Positions 1-11,333 of a DNA stretch of 64,000 bases are shown here, in pieces. Source of the DNA: Linum tenue (lineage: Eukaryota > Streptophyta > Magnoliopsida > Malpighiales > Linaceae); contig CAMGYJ010000003.1 in the NCBI GenBank assembly GCA_946122785.1, positions 30,335,811-30,399,810 of the forward strand, read 5' to 3'. The position numbers were made by a program, and so were the translations under genes. Under the pieces are notes generated by a model. The model did no database searches. It was not told where the DNA came from and saw only the letters and a program-made list of their open reading frames with translations. Each line of letters begins with the position of its first letter. Positions within the stretch are counted from its first letter, which is position 1.

Positions 1-46
1 AATTATTTTCGGCCCCCCCGGTCTCGAAATCCTGGCTCCGCCCCTG
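1..46. mobile_element. Right end of a hAT-like element cut by the window edge
   Basis: The first 46 bases end in GGCTCCGCCCCTG. Its reverse complement, CAGGGGCGGAGCC, is a typical plant hAT-type terminal inverted repeat and resembles the ends of the MITE at 2174-2413 (CAGTGGCGGAG). A C-run (13-19) lies just inside, which is common in these elements. The other end and the 5' target duplication are outside the window, so the expected 8-bp duplication (47-54) cannot be checked. Confidence 0.5.
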
Positions 47-2165
47 GCCTACGGGCAATGTATTATGTGGCCCGTTATAGTGTTTTGTTAGTATTATTAG
101 CCTAAATTTTTTATAGCAATTTTGTTCGTAATATTGATTTGACAATATGATATTTACCGAGAAGAGATGTATGGCTATCAACATCCAATTTACAAATTTT
201 TGAAAATTTTGGCTAATAAATGATATTTACATAAACCCAAGTAGATTCATTGATTATGGGTAGGGTATGAGTGACGTATATATGAGTTTGGAAGTTTGTA
301 GATGGGTTTGGATAGGGTATGGTATCTACCTCCATAATCTAAATGTGTATGAGTTGGGGATGGATACCCATTTATTCGAGGGTGTTTTAATTACACATAC
401 AAAAATTAGACCTATTTGTAGAACTTCAAAAGTTTAGGTACCAAAATATCATACACAAAATTTTTAGAACTTCAAAAGTTTAGGTTCCATCAATATTTTG
501 AGGACTTATTGCCAAGAAAATTAATATGAGGAATTATGTGCCAAAAATTAATTTTAGGTTATAAATCTAAAGATCTTTTAAGTTTAGGTACCGAACTGTA
601 ATTTGCATAGTAAAGGCTTAATTCCTTTTATGATGATGTATTTAAAAGGATAATTGTTTAATTTTTTATAGAAAAATGGAAACTATTATTTGATATGTGC
701 AGATACCTAGCCAAATATTCCATGTATAATCGTTGATAATTCTAGCCCGGGTGAAAAAGAAAAACTCTAGAGAGAAGTAAAAGGATACAAACTGGAACTC
801 GCTTAAAATTTCACGGCTTCAAATCCCATAATGGAAAATGATGACTTTCTAATAAGTAATAACCATATATATTTATTTTTAATTGGCATCGACATTGAGC
901 TGAAAATGTTAGTACGTGGTTCATGATTCAATTTTTAACTGTTGGTGAGTCGTGTAGGGACCCTTTCATACTTGTGATTAAAATACATAAAAATTGTATA
1001 CTAATTAGGGTTAGACGAAGAAGGCAAATAAAGAAATAAAGAAAGGGTTATGGAAGGCGAGTGAAAATGAAACAAAGAGTAAGTAGATGATGGAAAGGTT
1101 TTGACCAATTCTTATAGTTGGCCGTCAATACAACAATCAATCATTTTCACCGTAGCAATTTATTGACACTTGCTTATGTAGATGTCGCATATTTGGTTAC
1201 ATATAGTTAGTAGAAGTTTGAAAAGTACCCCATAAATGTACTAAATTAGTTCATAAAATCGCTCTTGCAATATTTTAGAGTCGTCTCTCTTTTATCATTT
1301 GTTTAATGTTTCACGTAATGAGCAAATATAAAATGGTCGAATCTTCTCATACAATTGAGTGATACATGGTACAAACTAAATTTATATTTTTATGTTATAA
1401 TGGATTTGGAGGATTGGTTCAAAAGGGTTGGTGAATTGGATTCATGGATTCAAGTGAAATCTAAATATTGGATCAATATGTACATTTTTAAAAATTGTAG
1501 GTACAAAAATCTCATATAATTTAGATAAAAAAACATAATTGTTCAATGATTTTACATTAAAATTAAATTTGGGTATCAAATATAAAATGTACATTATAGT
1601 GACTAAGTTGTAATTTAATTAAATTTGGGTATCAAAATGTAAAATGTATAGCCGCCCAATCAGCTGGTGAGTTTAGATAACAGTAAACTCACTTCTCCTT
1701 TATATATTAATAATTTATACTATCTAGTATTTTCGGAATTATCAGGATATCTGAGTATTTTTTAGAGAGTTTACGAATGTGATTGGTTATTTTGTGATAG
1801 GAGTAACTATAGGTAGTTTAAGATAATTTATCGGGTTATATATTATGACATTCTGGTCTTAATTCAGTTAAACTAATATAGAAGAATAATTATCCATAAA
1901 CCCAAAATCTTTGGTTGAATTCTCTCTCTATTTTCCTCTCATCATCATCCCCAGTCCCAAGCCAACTCCGTCGACATCCACTTTGTCCTCCTCGACGACG
2001 GCTGTGGCCGTGTTAGTGGGCCGCATTGCTACTGGGCCTTCAGCCCACGCCAACGAAAAAAGAGATCTCAATGTTGTGGCAAGGCCAAGAAGTCGGGCAT
2101 CAGACCGACTTATGCGACCCGTGGGCTCAAGGTATCGAATCGTGAAAATTAAGATAAGTATTGGA
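47..2165. other. AT-rich stretch without a recognisable gene
   Basis: No coding segment with family features was found. Short pieces resemble the hAT-like element at 37343-37699: 'aggtaccaaaat'-type blocks near 400-620, and 'ggattcatggattcaag' blocks near 1390-1640. They look like decayed copies. The open frame at 1911-2192 lacks conserved motifs and runs up to the MITE at 2174. Confidence 0.4.
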
Positions 2166-2173
2166 TCGATGAG

Positions 2174-2413
2174 CAGTGGCGGAGGGAGGTAAGGAGGAGA
2201 GGGGTCCTAGGACCCCACTTGGCAAATAATTGGACAACAAAATCCTTTAAATACATAGGTTTTAGTACGATAATTCAAGTTTAGGACCCCATACTCTCAA
2301 CGATGTTAGCTCACCAAGGACCCCGGTTAACTCAAAATTCATTAGGTACACAAGCATTTATGTTAGTAAGATTTTAAGGACCCCAGTAGACTCGATGGCT
2401 GGCTACGCCACTG
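2174..2413. mobile_element. 240-bp hAT-type MITE with perfect 8-bp target duplication
   Basis: The element starts CAGTGGCGGAG and ends CTACGCCACTG, giving 11-bp terminal inverted repeats with one mismatch. It is flanked by identical 8-bp direct repeats TCGATGAG (2166-2173 and 2414-2421). An 8-bp duplication and a YAGNG start are the signature of the hAT superfamily. The interior has a repeated 'aggacccc' motif and no coding capacity, so this is a non-autonomous miniature element. Confidence 0.9.
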
Positions 2414-2829
2414 TCGATGAGTTGATTTTGAATTTGAGCAATGAAGAGCATATCTATGGTGAGCGCAAGAAACAAACGAAAGATGGTGGTGGGATCACGC
2501 CAACTTGGCCCAACCTAGCGGGATGGAGGAGTTGGGCCTGGCCTGGTAGGCCATGATGGGTTGTTAAACCGAGTTGGGATGACTAGAACTCGTCCACCAA
2601 TCAAATGGGGTTGATTCTATTTGAGTTGGACCAAACCAATTTGATTGAAACCAAATAGGCCGGCAGGGGCATCATGCAGGGGGCTGAAATGCAATAGTGG
2701 ACTTAGCAGTAATATGCAGTATTTCCCCCTCAAATGACTCCTTGAGCTAAAGATCGCCGAACAGGTCAAGCTATGGAGATTGGGCAAGGCTCATAGTGTT
2801 AAGCAGTATGATAGATTTTAGTGTAGTTT

Positions 2830-3085
2830 GGCCCAATAACATGTATTTTGTATAGCCCATCACACATGCGCACGTCCGACCCAAGCACACGTCAGACTCT
2901 CTCCTTTATTATCTTGGCCGAGCCCTAGCTAGGGTTTGGCCCGTATATATACTTTGTAATTATATCCCCAGACGGTTAAGAAATCATATCAGTAGCTCGG
3001 AGAGTCTTGAGGCTCTCCCGTGGACTAGTCATGAATTCGTGACTTCGTCACTCTTCACTCTTGATTTCTGTTCAGAACGTCTAAC
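2830..3085 (+). mobile_element. Copia LTR remnant
   Basis: The segment has an LTR-like layout: a TATA-like GTATATATAC near 2942, followed by 'ggagagtcttgaggctctcc' and 'actagtcatgaa'. Both of those motifs recur, diverged, in the LTR remnant at 3596-3757. It ends in ...GTCTAACA and is followed by a distorted primer-site-like sequence. The left border is uncertain. It probably belongs with the RT relic just downstream. Confidence 0.5.
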
Positions 3086-3104
3086 ATGATACCAACATAC
3101 CATC

Positions 3105-3595
3105 TTGAGTTGTTGTTTTCTTGCTGCTCGATGTTATCTTGCGACATTCTTTAGTCATGGTTTTCTTCAAAGTATGAATGACCCCTACTTGTTCACTCAT
3201 ACTACCTCTCGTGGTTGGGTTGTTCTCTTGCTTTACGTTGATGACATGGTTGTCACAGTGGATGATTCTGCTGGGATTTCTAATCTTAAGAAGAACCTGA
3301 AGAATCACTTCAATCTCAAGGATATCTTTTCGTACTTCCTGGGGATTGAGGCTTACAGTTCCTCTCATGGAATTCTTCTTTGTCAGCATAAGTATGTTAC
3401 TGATCTCCTGGAAGAGCATTGTTTTGGTGGCTGTATTCCAGTTCTTTCTCCTATTGAGCATAATCTCAAGCTCGGGTGCGATTCTTGGGAGCTATTGGTA
3501 GATAGTTGGGTGTTGAAGTTTATTACTTTGGGTACTAACTTGTATTTTACCAAAGTCTTTATTTTTTACGCAATTGGGCTACTGTCGTGTATTCC
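3105..3595 (+). pseudogene. Copia reverse transcriptase C-terminal relic
   Basis: Translation shows the end of a Ty1/copia RT: NDPYLFTHTT, then VVLLLYVDDMVVT with the catalytic YVDD box, then KDIFSYFLGIEAY, GILLCQHKYVTDLL and PIEHNLKLG. It continues to YAIGLLSCIP near 3595, the junction towards RNase H. A frameshift lies near 3135-3150, where VILRH sits in a different frame from HGFLQS. Gag, protease, integrase and most of RT are missing between the upstream LTR remnant and this piece, so this is an internally deleted element. Its 3' LTR may be the sequence at 3596-3757. Confidence 0.8.
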
Positions 3596-3757
3596 CATGT
3601 GTATATATACCCAAACTAAACCTGTAACTAGGTCAGCCGATTTTGTGATAGTGAAACCCTTTGGAGAGTGTTGTCTCTCCCGTGCATTAGTCATGAGCTT
3701 CAGGGATACCACGTTAAAATCTTGGTGTTTTTTGGGCTTGTTTTGGTATTCTTTACA
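3596..3757 (+). mobile_element. Copia LTR (3' portion) shared by two relics
   Basis: The segment runs from a TATA-like GTATATATAC to ...TTCTTTACA. It ends directly before a primer-binding site, which fixes the LTR right border at 3757. It shares 'ctctcccgtg' and 'tagtcatga' with the upstream LTR at about 3020-3050. It lies between an RT relic on the left and a gag on the right, so it serves as 3' LTR of one relic and 5' LTR of the next. Confidence 0.6.
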
Positions 3758-3770
3758 TGGTATTAGATCC
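3758..3770 (+). other. tRNA-iMet primer-binding site of the copia element
   Basis: TGGTATTAGATCC matches the plant initiator-methionine tRNA 3' end complement (TGGTATCAGAGC...) at 9 of the first 10 bases, directly after the LTR end. This is the standard primer for copia elements. Confidence 0.7.
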
Positions 3771-3955
3771 TCTGCTCCAAGTTTTGGTGGTTCGTCTCTG
3801 CGATTTGGGTGTGTGTAGTTTGGGTTCCTTGCCGTTTATTGCCGAGCAGGTTTGGGTGCGCTTCAGATCTTGTTGGGGCTAGTGGTTTCTTTCTTGTTGC
3901 ATATTGTAGCTACATGTGACTTTGGCTCACTTGCAGGGACGCAGCTGGTGGGTTT

Positions 3956-4725
3956 ATGGAATTGTCAAAAATGGATTCAGTCTCCATTAAGTTCGATGGT
4001 ACCAACTTTGCCATCTGGGAATTTCAGTTTCGTAATTTTATTGCTGGAAAACGGTTGCTTCATATTTTGACGGGCGAGCTCAAGCCGCCTGGTGCTGATG
4101 TGGCTGCTGCTGATGTTGCTGATTGGAATGCGGTCAACGCGGAACTCATCACGTGGCTCGTAGGGGCTGTGGATATGCCCACCGCGCTTAGCCTTCGCCG
4201 CTTTCAGGCGGCACATGAGATGTGGGCTCACATCGGCTCAACTTATGCGCAGCATAGTACCTCTCGTCAGTTTGAATTGGAAACAGAAATTGGGCGCTTT
4301 GCTCAGGGTGATCGAGATGTTCGAGGTTATTATCAGACATGTCTTCATCTGTGGACATAGTATGACTTGTTGACGACAAATTTGGTTCCTGCCGTAGCAT
4401 CTGCTAATGTGATTGTCGAGAGAACTCGAACTCGAGTTCTTCAATTTTTGGCAAAATTTCGGTCCGAGTTTGAGCCCATCTGGGCTTCCTTAATTCATCG
4501 GGGTGTTACTAGGATTGAGGATGTGGTTGCTGAGTTGCTTCATGAAGAGACCAGGCTGAAGAGTCAATCTCAGATTGACAATGCTAGCTACCACTCCGAG
4601 GCTGCCTTTGCGGTGGGTCTTCCTGCTGCCGCAGCTCGACCCCAGTTTACTCGACCGAACACTGGAAAGATCATCTGTTACTTCTGCCGCGAGCCTGGTC
4701 ACATTAAGATCCATTGCAAAAAATA
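3956..4725 (+). pseudogene. Copia gag (UBN2-type) with zinc knuckle, broken
   Basis: The protein starts MELSKMDSVSIKFDGTNFAI and continues W.FQFRNFIAGKRLLHILTG, the classic start of a copia gag/UBN2 domain. QFELETEIGRFAQGDRDVRGYY follows in pieces. A TAG stop at 4358-4360 interrupts it. The same reading resumes as MLTTNLVPAV... with the RTRVLQFLAKF and FEPIWASL segments. A CCHC knuckle, CYFCREPGHIKIHC, lies at about 4676-4717, and TAG follows at 4723-4725. Gag normally packages the element RNA into virus-like particles. The stops show it is inactive. Confidence 0.85.
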
Positions 4726-4999
4726 GAATTTTTGCAATTACTGCAAACGTACTGACCATATAGTTCTTGAGTGCCCTACTCTTAGCAAGCAGGGCAAGCT
4801 TCGATCAGCTTCTTCCGCGGGGCTTTGTCGCATCGTACAGCCTATCCAGTCACCCTCGAGACCTCGGATCCTGCTGGTTTAGCGGCTAGTCACTCTGGGT
4901 TTTCTCTCCTGTCTAATCAGCTCTGCCGCCTAGTTCAAGAAGCTTTGTAGGAAGCCCTATCTTCTGCTTTTGCCACTACCGTTTCGCCGGTTTAGTCCT

Positions 5000-7512
5000 T
5001 TCCTTGGCTCTAAGACTTAGCTGCGTTTAACCATATGACCCACAATCGGAATAGTTTTGTGAATCTCCGCTCAGTGGAGACCATGTGCCTTCAAGTGGCA
5101 AATGGTAAGACAATTCCTGTTGATGGTTTGGGTATGGTCACGACGGGTTCGATCACTCTTCCTCCCACCCTCTATGTTCCACAACTTCGTCCTAATTTAG
5201 TCTCAGTAGGCCAGCTGACTGACGATGGTTGCAATTTCATGTTTGACTCGAGTGGTTGTGTTGTGCAGGACTGGATGATGGGGAGGGTGATCGGGCGGGG
5301 AAGTAAGCATGGACGGACGTTTGTTCTTGACCAGTATTGTCGTGGGACTGGTGATAGGATGCAAGGAGGTGCAGGTCACGAACGAGTGGGTGGTGGCAGA
5401 TACGAAGCTCGGGCACTTGGGGATGCAGAACAAGAAAACATATGTTGTTTTTCTAGGTTATAGTCGATTGGGTCATCCCCATTCGGGCAGATTAAAGACT
5501 ATGTTTAGACATAATTTACTGCCGGATAAATTAGATTTGTCAAAGTTGGATGGTTTGTCAGATTGTGTGAGTTGTGTTGAGGCTAAGACCTCACAGCTGT
5601 CATTTTCAGAGAGTGACACAGTATATGATGGTCCATTTGACTTGATTCATACGGATCTCTGGGGTCCGTCACCAGTCACTTCTAGACTGGGTTATAGATA
5701 TTTCATATTGTTTGTTTATCATTATACTCGATTTACTTGGGTATATTTTCTGAAACGAAAATCTGAACTTATTTCCGTGGCCAAGGAGTTTATTCAGATG
5801 GTCAGAACGCAGTTTGATAAGACAATCAACGTTTTGAGGTCAGATCCCAGGAGAGAATTTGTTTTGAATGATCTCCTATTGTTTTTTAAGTCCACTGGTA
5901 TTCTCCCACAGCAGTCTTGTCCAGGAGTATCTCAACATAATGGTGTGGTTGAGAGGAAGAATAAACATGTCTTGGAGCTTACTCGGGCTATAATTTTTCA
6001 TTCTCATGTGCCGACAGGGTTCTGTGTTGAAGCGGTGCATGCTATTATATATTTGATCAACTGTCAGATCACTCCTTTGCTGGGATAGCAATCTCTGTTC
6101 CAGGTCTTGTATTCCAAACTTCCGGATTATTCGTTCCTACGAGTTTTTGGCTGTACTTGTTATGTTCTGTTACCTAGGAAATAACGCCACAAATTAGCTC
6201 CTAAGGTGATACGATTTGTGTTCGTTGGATACAGTGACGAACACAAAGGGTACATGTGTTATGATCCGATTGGTTGGCTTATGCGGATTGGGTACCATGT
6301 CAAGTTTGCTGAAACAAAGATGTATTATTCTACCTCTCATGTCGAGGCGAGCTCTGTTGTCTCCTTAGAGTTTCTCACCGCTTTACCCGACTTTGAGACC
6401 CCAGTGATGGACATTCAACCCTCGCAGGACACGACCACTGAACCACATACACCCAACACTTCTCACTCGTTTAGCTCCTCTGGTTTGTCTTCTCCACCCA
6501 ACTTGGCGGGTGGCGCTGCATCTTTGTCGCCAGGCTCCTCCTTTAGCTCGAGTTCGAGCAGCTCCTCCGCGACAGGGAATGACGATTCCCCTTCACCGGT
6601 TCAGCCTCTCGTGCCGTTGCGTCGCTCTACTCGTGTTACGTTGGGACAACCTCCATTACGTATGCAAGATTTCTTTAGTTATTCGGCCCAACCGATCTTT
6701 GTTCCACATTGATATTCACAAGCGGTGGGTGACCCTCTATGGAACGCTGCAATGCGGGTGGAAATGGATGCTTTGGAGGAGAAGAGGACCTGGGATCTTG
6801 TCCCGCGTGAAGAAGGTATGTCCATAATTGGCAGCAGGTGGGTCTACAACATCAAAATGCTTCCGGATGGAGAGATTGAGCGCTTTAAGGGTCGTGTTGT
6901 GTCACAGGGTTTCAAACAAGAGTATGAGATAGACTACGACGAGACTTTTACCCCGGTAGTGAAGATGCAAAATGTTCGGTGTGTTTTTGCAGTGGCAGCA
7001 ATGAATGGATGGTATTTGTTTCAACTCGATGTTAAAAAAGCCTTCCTTCACAGTGATTTGAAGGAGACAGTCTATTTGGAGCGTTTTCCAGACTATGACA
7101 AATGTGATTCCACGATAGTATGTAAGTTAAATTGCTCTCTGTATGGCTTAAAACAGGCTCCCCGTGTTTGGTTCGACAAGTTTCACGGGACTATCTTGCA
7201 AGCTGGGTTATCCCAAAGCCAAAATGACTCTTCCCTTTTCACTCGGGAGACAGTTGATGGTATTGTGGTCTTGTTAATCTATGTTGATGACATGATCATT
7301 ACCGGGAGTGATACTGGTGGGATTAGAGAAGTTACTGATGCCTTGAGGAGTGCGTTTAACCTACTTCTTTGAGCTAGAAGTTCGACGCTCCTCGCAGGGT
7401 TTATTCATGTCTAAACGGAAGTATATTCTGGATCTTTTCGAGTCTTCTCAGTTTGCGGATTGTGTTCCATGCTCCACTCCCATCGAACAAAATCTTAGGA
7501 TGTGATGACTTC
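5000..7512 (+). pseudogene. Copia pol: protease, integrase, reverse transcriptase; 3'-truncated
   Basis: Order along the strand: protease remnant (DLAAFNHMT, then LRPNLVSVGQLTDDG) near 5015-5230; a GAG-pre-integrase zinc region (LGHPHSG..., CVSCVEAKTSQ) at about 5470-5600; integrase core (HTDLWGPSPV, LRSDPRREFV, GVVERKNKHV) at 5640-6085; integrase C-terminal part at 6206-6400; and RT at 6725-7372 with RWVYNIKMLPDGEIERFKGR, FQLDVKKAFLHSDL, SLYGLKQAPR and YVDDMIITGSD. The usual protease DSGA and the integrase 'VDDYSRFTW' aspartates are altered (VYHYTRFTW). Several stops and frameshifts occur. Homology ends at ...PIEQNLRM near 7502. RNase H and the 3' LTR are absent, so the element is truncated. 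Confidence 0.9.
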
Positions 7513-7639
7513 TTATTAGCTGAGTTGACCTAGTGTAAAATCAAAGCAGGAGTATAATTGTCATTATGAAAATTATGTTTAAATAATAATAAAATTTTGA
7601 AAAATATATTTTTATTTTCTGCCCAAAAAATTTTGGCCG

Positions 7640-7870
7640 CCTGAATCCTGCCTCCGGTCGCCAGAATCTAGTCACCGGAATATGCTATTTTGTTGCCGGA
7701 ATATACCCACTGTCGCCGGAATATGGTCATCGTCGCCGGAATCCGATCACCGTGATCGGAATATGCTTACCGGCGTCGAAATCCACTCATCGGGGCCGAA
7801 ATATGCCTATCGGCACCGGAATCCGGTCACTGACGGTCATCGGAGTTTGGTCAACAGTCGGCGGTAACCG
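7640..7870. repeat. Degenerate short tandem repeat, gtcgccggaat type
   Basis: About nine imperfect copies of a 21-30 bp unit built on 'gtcgccggaatatggtca' follow one another (for example near 7690, 7718, 7734, 7765 and 7817). Composition is locally more GC-rich than the surroundings. It begins about 130 bp after the copia truncation and adjoins another tandem tract at 7900-8345. Confidence 0.7.
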
Positions 7871-7899
7871 GTGTTATGGTCTGCATGTGAGATTATGGT

Positions 7900-8345
7900 T
7901 TGGTTTCTCATGTTTTTTATATGTTTTTGTGATTTGCTTTATCGTGTTTCAAATTTGCATTAAGGAGTTTTTGGTGTGCTTTCAAAAAAATTTGGTTTGC
8001 TTTTTGAGGTTTCTGGTTTGTTTTAATATATTTGTGGTCTGCATTAGGAGGTTTGTGGTTTGCTTAACCATGTTTGTGGTTTGCATTATGAGGTTTCTGG
8101 TGTGCTTTCGGAATATTTTTGGTATGCTTTGTGAGGTTTTTGGTTTGTTTAGGAGATGTGTGGTTTGAATTAAGAGGTTTTTTGTGGTTTGTTTTACCGT
8201 GTTTGTGGTTTGTATTTTGTACTTTCTGGTGTGTTTTAAAAATATTTTTGGTTTGTTTTGTGGTGTTTCTTGTATGTTCCAAAACATTTATGGTTTGCAG
8301 TAAGAGATTTTTGTTAAGTTTTTTGTGGTTTGTTTTATAGCGTTC
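7900..8345. repeat. Degenerate ~24-bp minisatellite, tttgtggtttgc type
   Basis: Many diverged copies of a roughly 24-bp unit (gtttgtggtttgcattagga) run for about 450 bp. The period is near a multiple of three, so frames stay open on both strands: plus shows repeats of FVVCIMRFLVCF, minus shows KQTTNLLMQTTN. These frames look like a by-product of the repeat. No known protein family was recognised. Confidence 0.75.
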
Positions 8346-8673
8346 CTAGTCTATTTCAAACAAAAGCTACGAGGATGAATTAGTCATACATGCTCAGAGG
8401 TAATCCAAATAGCTCAACAAATCTAATTAAATGTCAACTGACAAAGTCATTAGTCCATATCCAACTCAAGCTTGGTTCTCCATAATCAAAATCCAATCTT
8501 AACCTATTGAAAATAACCCATCGTGACCCATGACCCATAGCCTACCCAATCCAGCAAAATCCTAATCTTCTCTCACACTCCCTACTCCCTAGCCACTTCA
8601 ACTTCTCACCTTTTCTCATTTCACTCTGTCTCACATCCAACCAAATTCAGAAAAAAAAAGGGAGGAAAATTGA

Positions 8674-9078
8674 TCTCATCTTCCTTCTCCGTCTATTATC
8701 TACATTTCACTACTCTCAATCAACTCCCTCTCATTTTCTGGGCGTTTTCAACTGGAGAAGATAGGGGACAGTGAGCAAGAGCCTTATAGTGCAGATGGGG
8801 TTCCGCGCTACCTCCGTCGGCACATCGACGACATCGAGAGCACCTTCATCGGGCTGTGGAACGGTGACGAGCAAAAGTCGTGGGAGTCGGAGCACGAGGT
8901 GGGCATCCACGAGTTGCTGGATATGAGGAAGTATGTGATTGTGACCGGCTCCGGGATGAGCTTGAGAAGGGCGTTGGTGGAAATCTCGTTTGGAGGGATT
9001 GATCGCCGCCGGAACAAAGAAGGAAAGAGAGGACTTGCGACGCCGACAGTGGAAGAAAGTAGGAGCGGCGGGAGATGA
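8674..9078 (+). pseudogene. Unidentified coding-like segment (135 codons open)
   Basis: One plus-strand frame is open from the codon after TGA at 8671 to TGA at 9076-9078. It reads like a real protein: EQEPYSADGVPRYL, RRHIDDIESTFIGLWNG, VGIHELLDMRKYVIVTG, LRRALVEISFGG. There is no ATG near the start; the first Met is internal. A CT-rich leader-like sequence precedes it (8540-8740). I do not recognise the family. It may be an exon of an unannotated gene or a fragment carried in by a transposon. The open frame on the opposite strand (8731-9117) is probably a shadow. Confidence 0.3.
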
Positions 9079-9129
9079 GGCTGGGAACGGAAGAAATTGA
9101 ATACGAGATAGAAGCAATTGACTAGGGTT

Positions 9130-10185
9130 TGGCGATTATTTATTTATTTGTTATTTGTTATTTCTATTAATTTACTTATTTGCCCTTAATGAATTCTGTT
9201 GTTAGTATAACAACACTAAGGCTGTCGTTATACTATCCGCTCCCTTATAGAACCTTCTTTAGTTTTGGACACTGAGTGGTGGCCCATCAGCGAGTAGCGG
9301 CGCCGTCCCTTTTTCTTGGATAGGGTTGCTCGTGGGCCAAGTTATGTCTCCTGGAAATTTGGGCTTGAGATGAGTAACTTGAGTTAATGGCGGTTGCATT
9401 TTAGATGCATGGATTGGTGGATCCATGGATCAAGTGCATTGGATCAAATGGATTCATTGATTGGGGGCTTGATCCATGGATCCAAATGACATTCAAACCT
9501 TGGGTGATTATGTAAATTTTGTAGGTACCAAGATGTAATTTTTTATAATGAAAATTTTAGGTACCAAAACGTAATTTTAGCCCCCTCCCCCGTGGATGAA
9601 TTACTGGAATCACTCGGGTATTTGAAAAAATAGGTAGTAACTTTAGTGCTTTTAATATGTATTCGCGTGTGGAAGTGTAATAAAAGAAACGATTTTGCTT
9701 AATGGAGCGTAGTCTACCTCGCTGCTGTCAGCTATTTACAACTTTTGCTATATTTTTTACTTTTTACATTTTTCTCTAATCATTTATCATATTTTTCACT
9801 TACTTTTATTTCAGTTATTAGTTATAGTCCGATAAAATTTTCTCCAATAAGTTCAAAAATAATTTTAATTTTGTTGGAAAATCAATTTAGTTATTGAAAA
9901 TTTTTACTTTGATTAACTTTTAACTTGAACATATAAATTTTTTAATTTAAAAATTATATATTTAACCATAATTTTATTATGTTAAATAACATATTGAAGA
10001 ACATGCTACAAATTGAAATGAATGATAAATTTTTCTTTGGTACTTTATGATTTATATTGAATCATAATAGATTATATCTAGATCCAATGTAATTATTTAA
10101 ACAACATCTTGTACGATTTGATAATTAACATAATTAATATTTAGTTATGTATTTTTTTTTTGTATTTGACCCAAAATCCTAATAT
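9130..10185. other. AT-rich non-genic stretch with a decayed hAT-like piece
   Basis: No gene seen. At 9400-9575 the sequence repeats 'ggatccatggatcaa' and 'aggtaccaaaa' motifs. These also occur in the element at 37343-37699, so this is probably an old copy without readable ends. Confidence 0.4.
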
Positions 10186-10189
10186 CCCC

Positions 10190-11150
10190 CTGGAAGGGTG
10201 GTTTTGATTCCTCGAGCTCAAGCTTGAAAAAACTTAATAACTCGTCAGAAAACTCACCAGTAGTTTTGCCGATTGAAAAGAGTGATGAGGGATGGAAAAT
10301 TGCGTGCAATCCTACACCTGGAGGAAGGCTCGACAATTATAAGTCGCTGCTCGCCCAGGATCAAGGTGATTTTGATCGATACAAGAGCTCAATTGAGCTT
10401 GGTTTTCTCGGCCAAACTCTCATCCAAAACTAGCTACGAAGAACTTAGTTTTTAGGGTTTAAACTTCAATTAATTACCAACCAACGATTACAAGTCCTTA
10501 CGTAAGTTTAAATAGACCTAACAATTAACCTAAAACAACAAGGAAAGTCGACTTAAACAAGGAAACCAAAATAGTCCTAATCCGTATCAAACAAGGAAAT
10601 AATATTCTACCCTCATCTCCAAGTAACCAAACAGTTTCGAGCCTTCTAAGAGCAGCTCAATCGAAGCATTCCAGGTAAGCACTCCATCAACCAATGTTTT
10701 ATCTTTGTAGATTAGCATACGTCCTTTCATGTAGTATGAAGTGCCCAACTCGACTCTCAATCCTCTTCCTTGAATGGAGCTCCAAAGTTGCCTTCATGAA
10801 CACGTTCCCTACCTTAGCCAAATTTTAGCAGTTTTCCTGTGATGAGGAAGCATTTTGATGAGCTTCGAAAATGAACTTCCCAGCTTTTCCTAGAGCTTCC
10901 AAGCACTCCAGCTTGTAGAGGAACTCTCCACCTTTAAAATAAACCCTCCAAATCCCATTTCCATCGAACCAATTGAGAGAACCGTGCTTGCAAAGATTGC
11001 TACCTGAGACAGTCACAATACTTGGCCAGAATTCAAGTTTTTCCATAGGAAATGAGATGGCTTCTTGGGCAAGTAACTCAGGCTTAGGGTTTGGGTTGTT
11101 TGGGATCATATCAATCCTGACTCTACCCCTGCAAGCTATTCAAACACCTA
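10190..11150 (-). mobile_element. Probable LTR-retrotransposon fragment
   Basis: Read on the minus strand, 10440-10620 has an LTR-like arrangement: 'ttccttgttt' and 'ttttaggttaatt' blocks, then 'tctatttaaact' as a TATA-like site, then a leader. Upstream on the same strand (10825-11109) is a 94-residue open frame beginning MIPNNPNPKPELLAQ. It contains WRVYFKGGEFLYKLE and matches no family I recognise. No paired LTR or target duplication was found. The call rests on sequence style only. Confidence 0.3.
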
Positions 11151-11333
11151 GATGCAATACACTGTACATGGAAGGAAGAAGAAGCGACAATGGCATAAGC
11201 AAAAAGATATTAGAATGAGCAAGACAATGATGAGGTCAATAAATGGCCAAACCCAACCAAAAGGTACAAAAGAAGAACTATTATCATGATTGCCTTTGCC
11301 TAATCTCATTTCCCTCCTTATCTCTTTTACAAG

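Noticed and set aside
2942..2951. TATA box of a host gene
   Set aside because: It sits within an LTR remnant and is better explained as the LTR promoter.
7640..7870. Possible CRISPR-like array
   Set aside because: Repeats are degenerate with no constant spacer pattern, and the surroundings are plant nuclear DNA.
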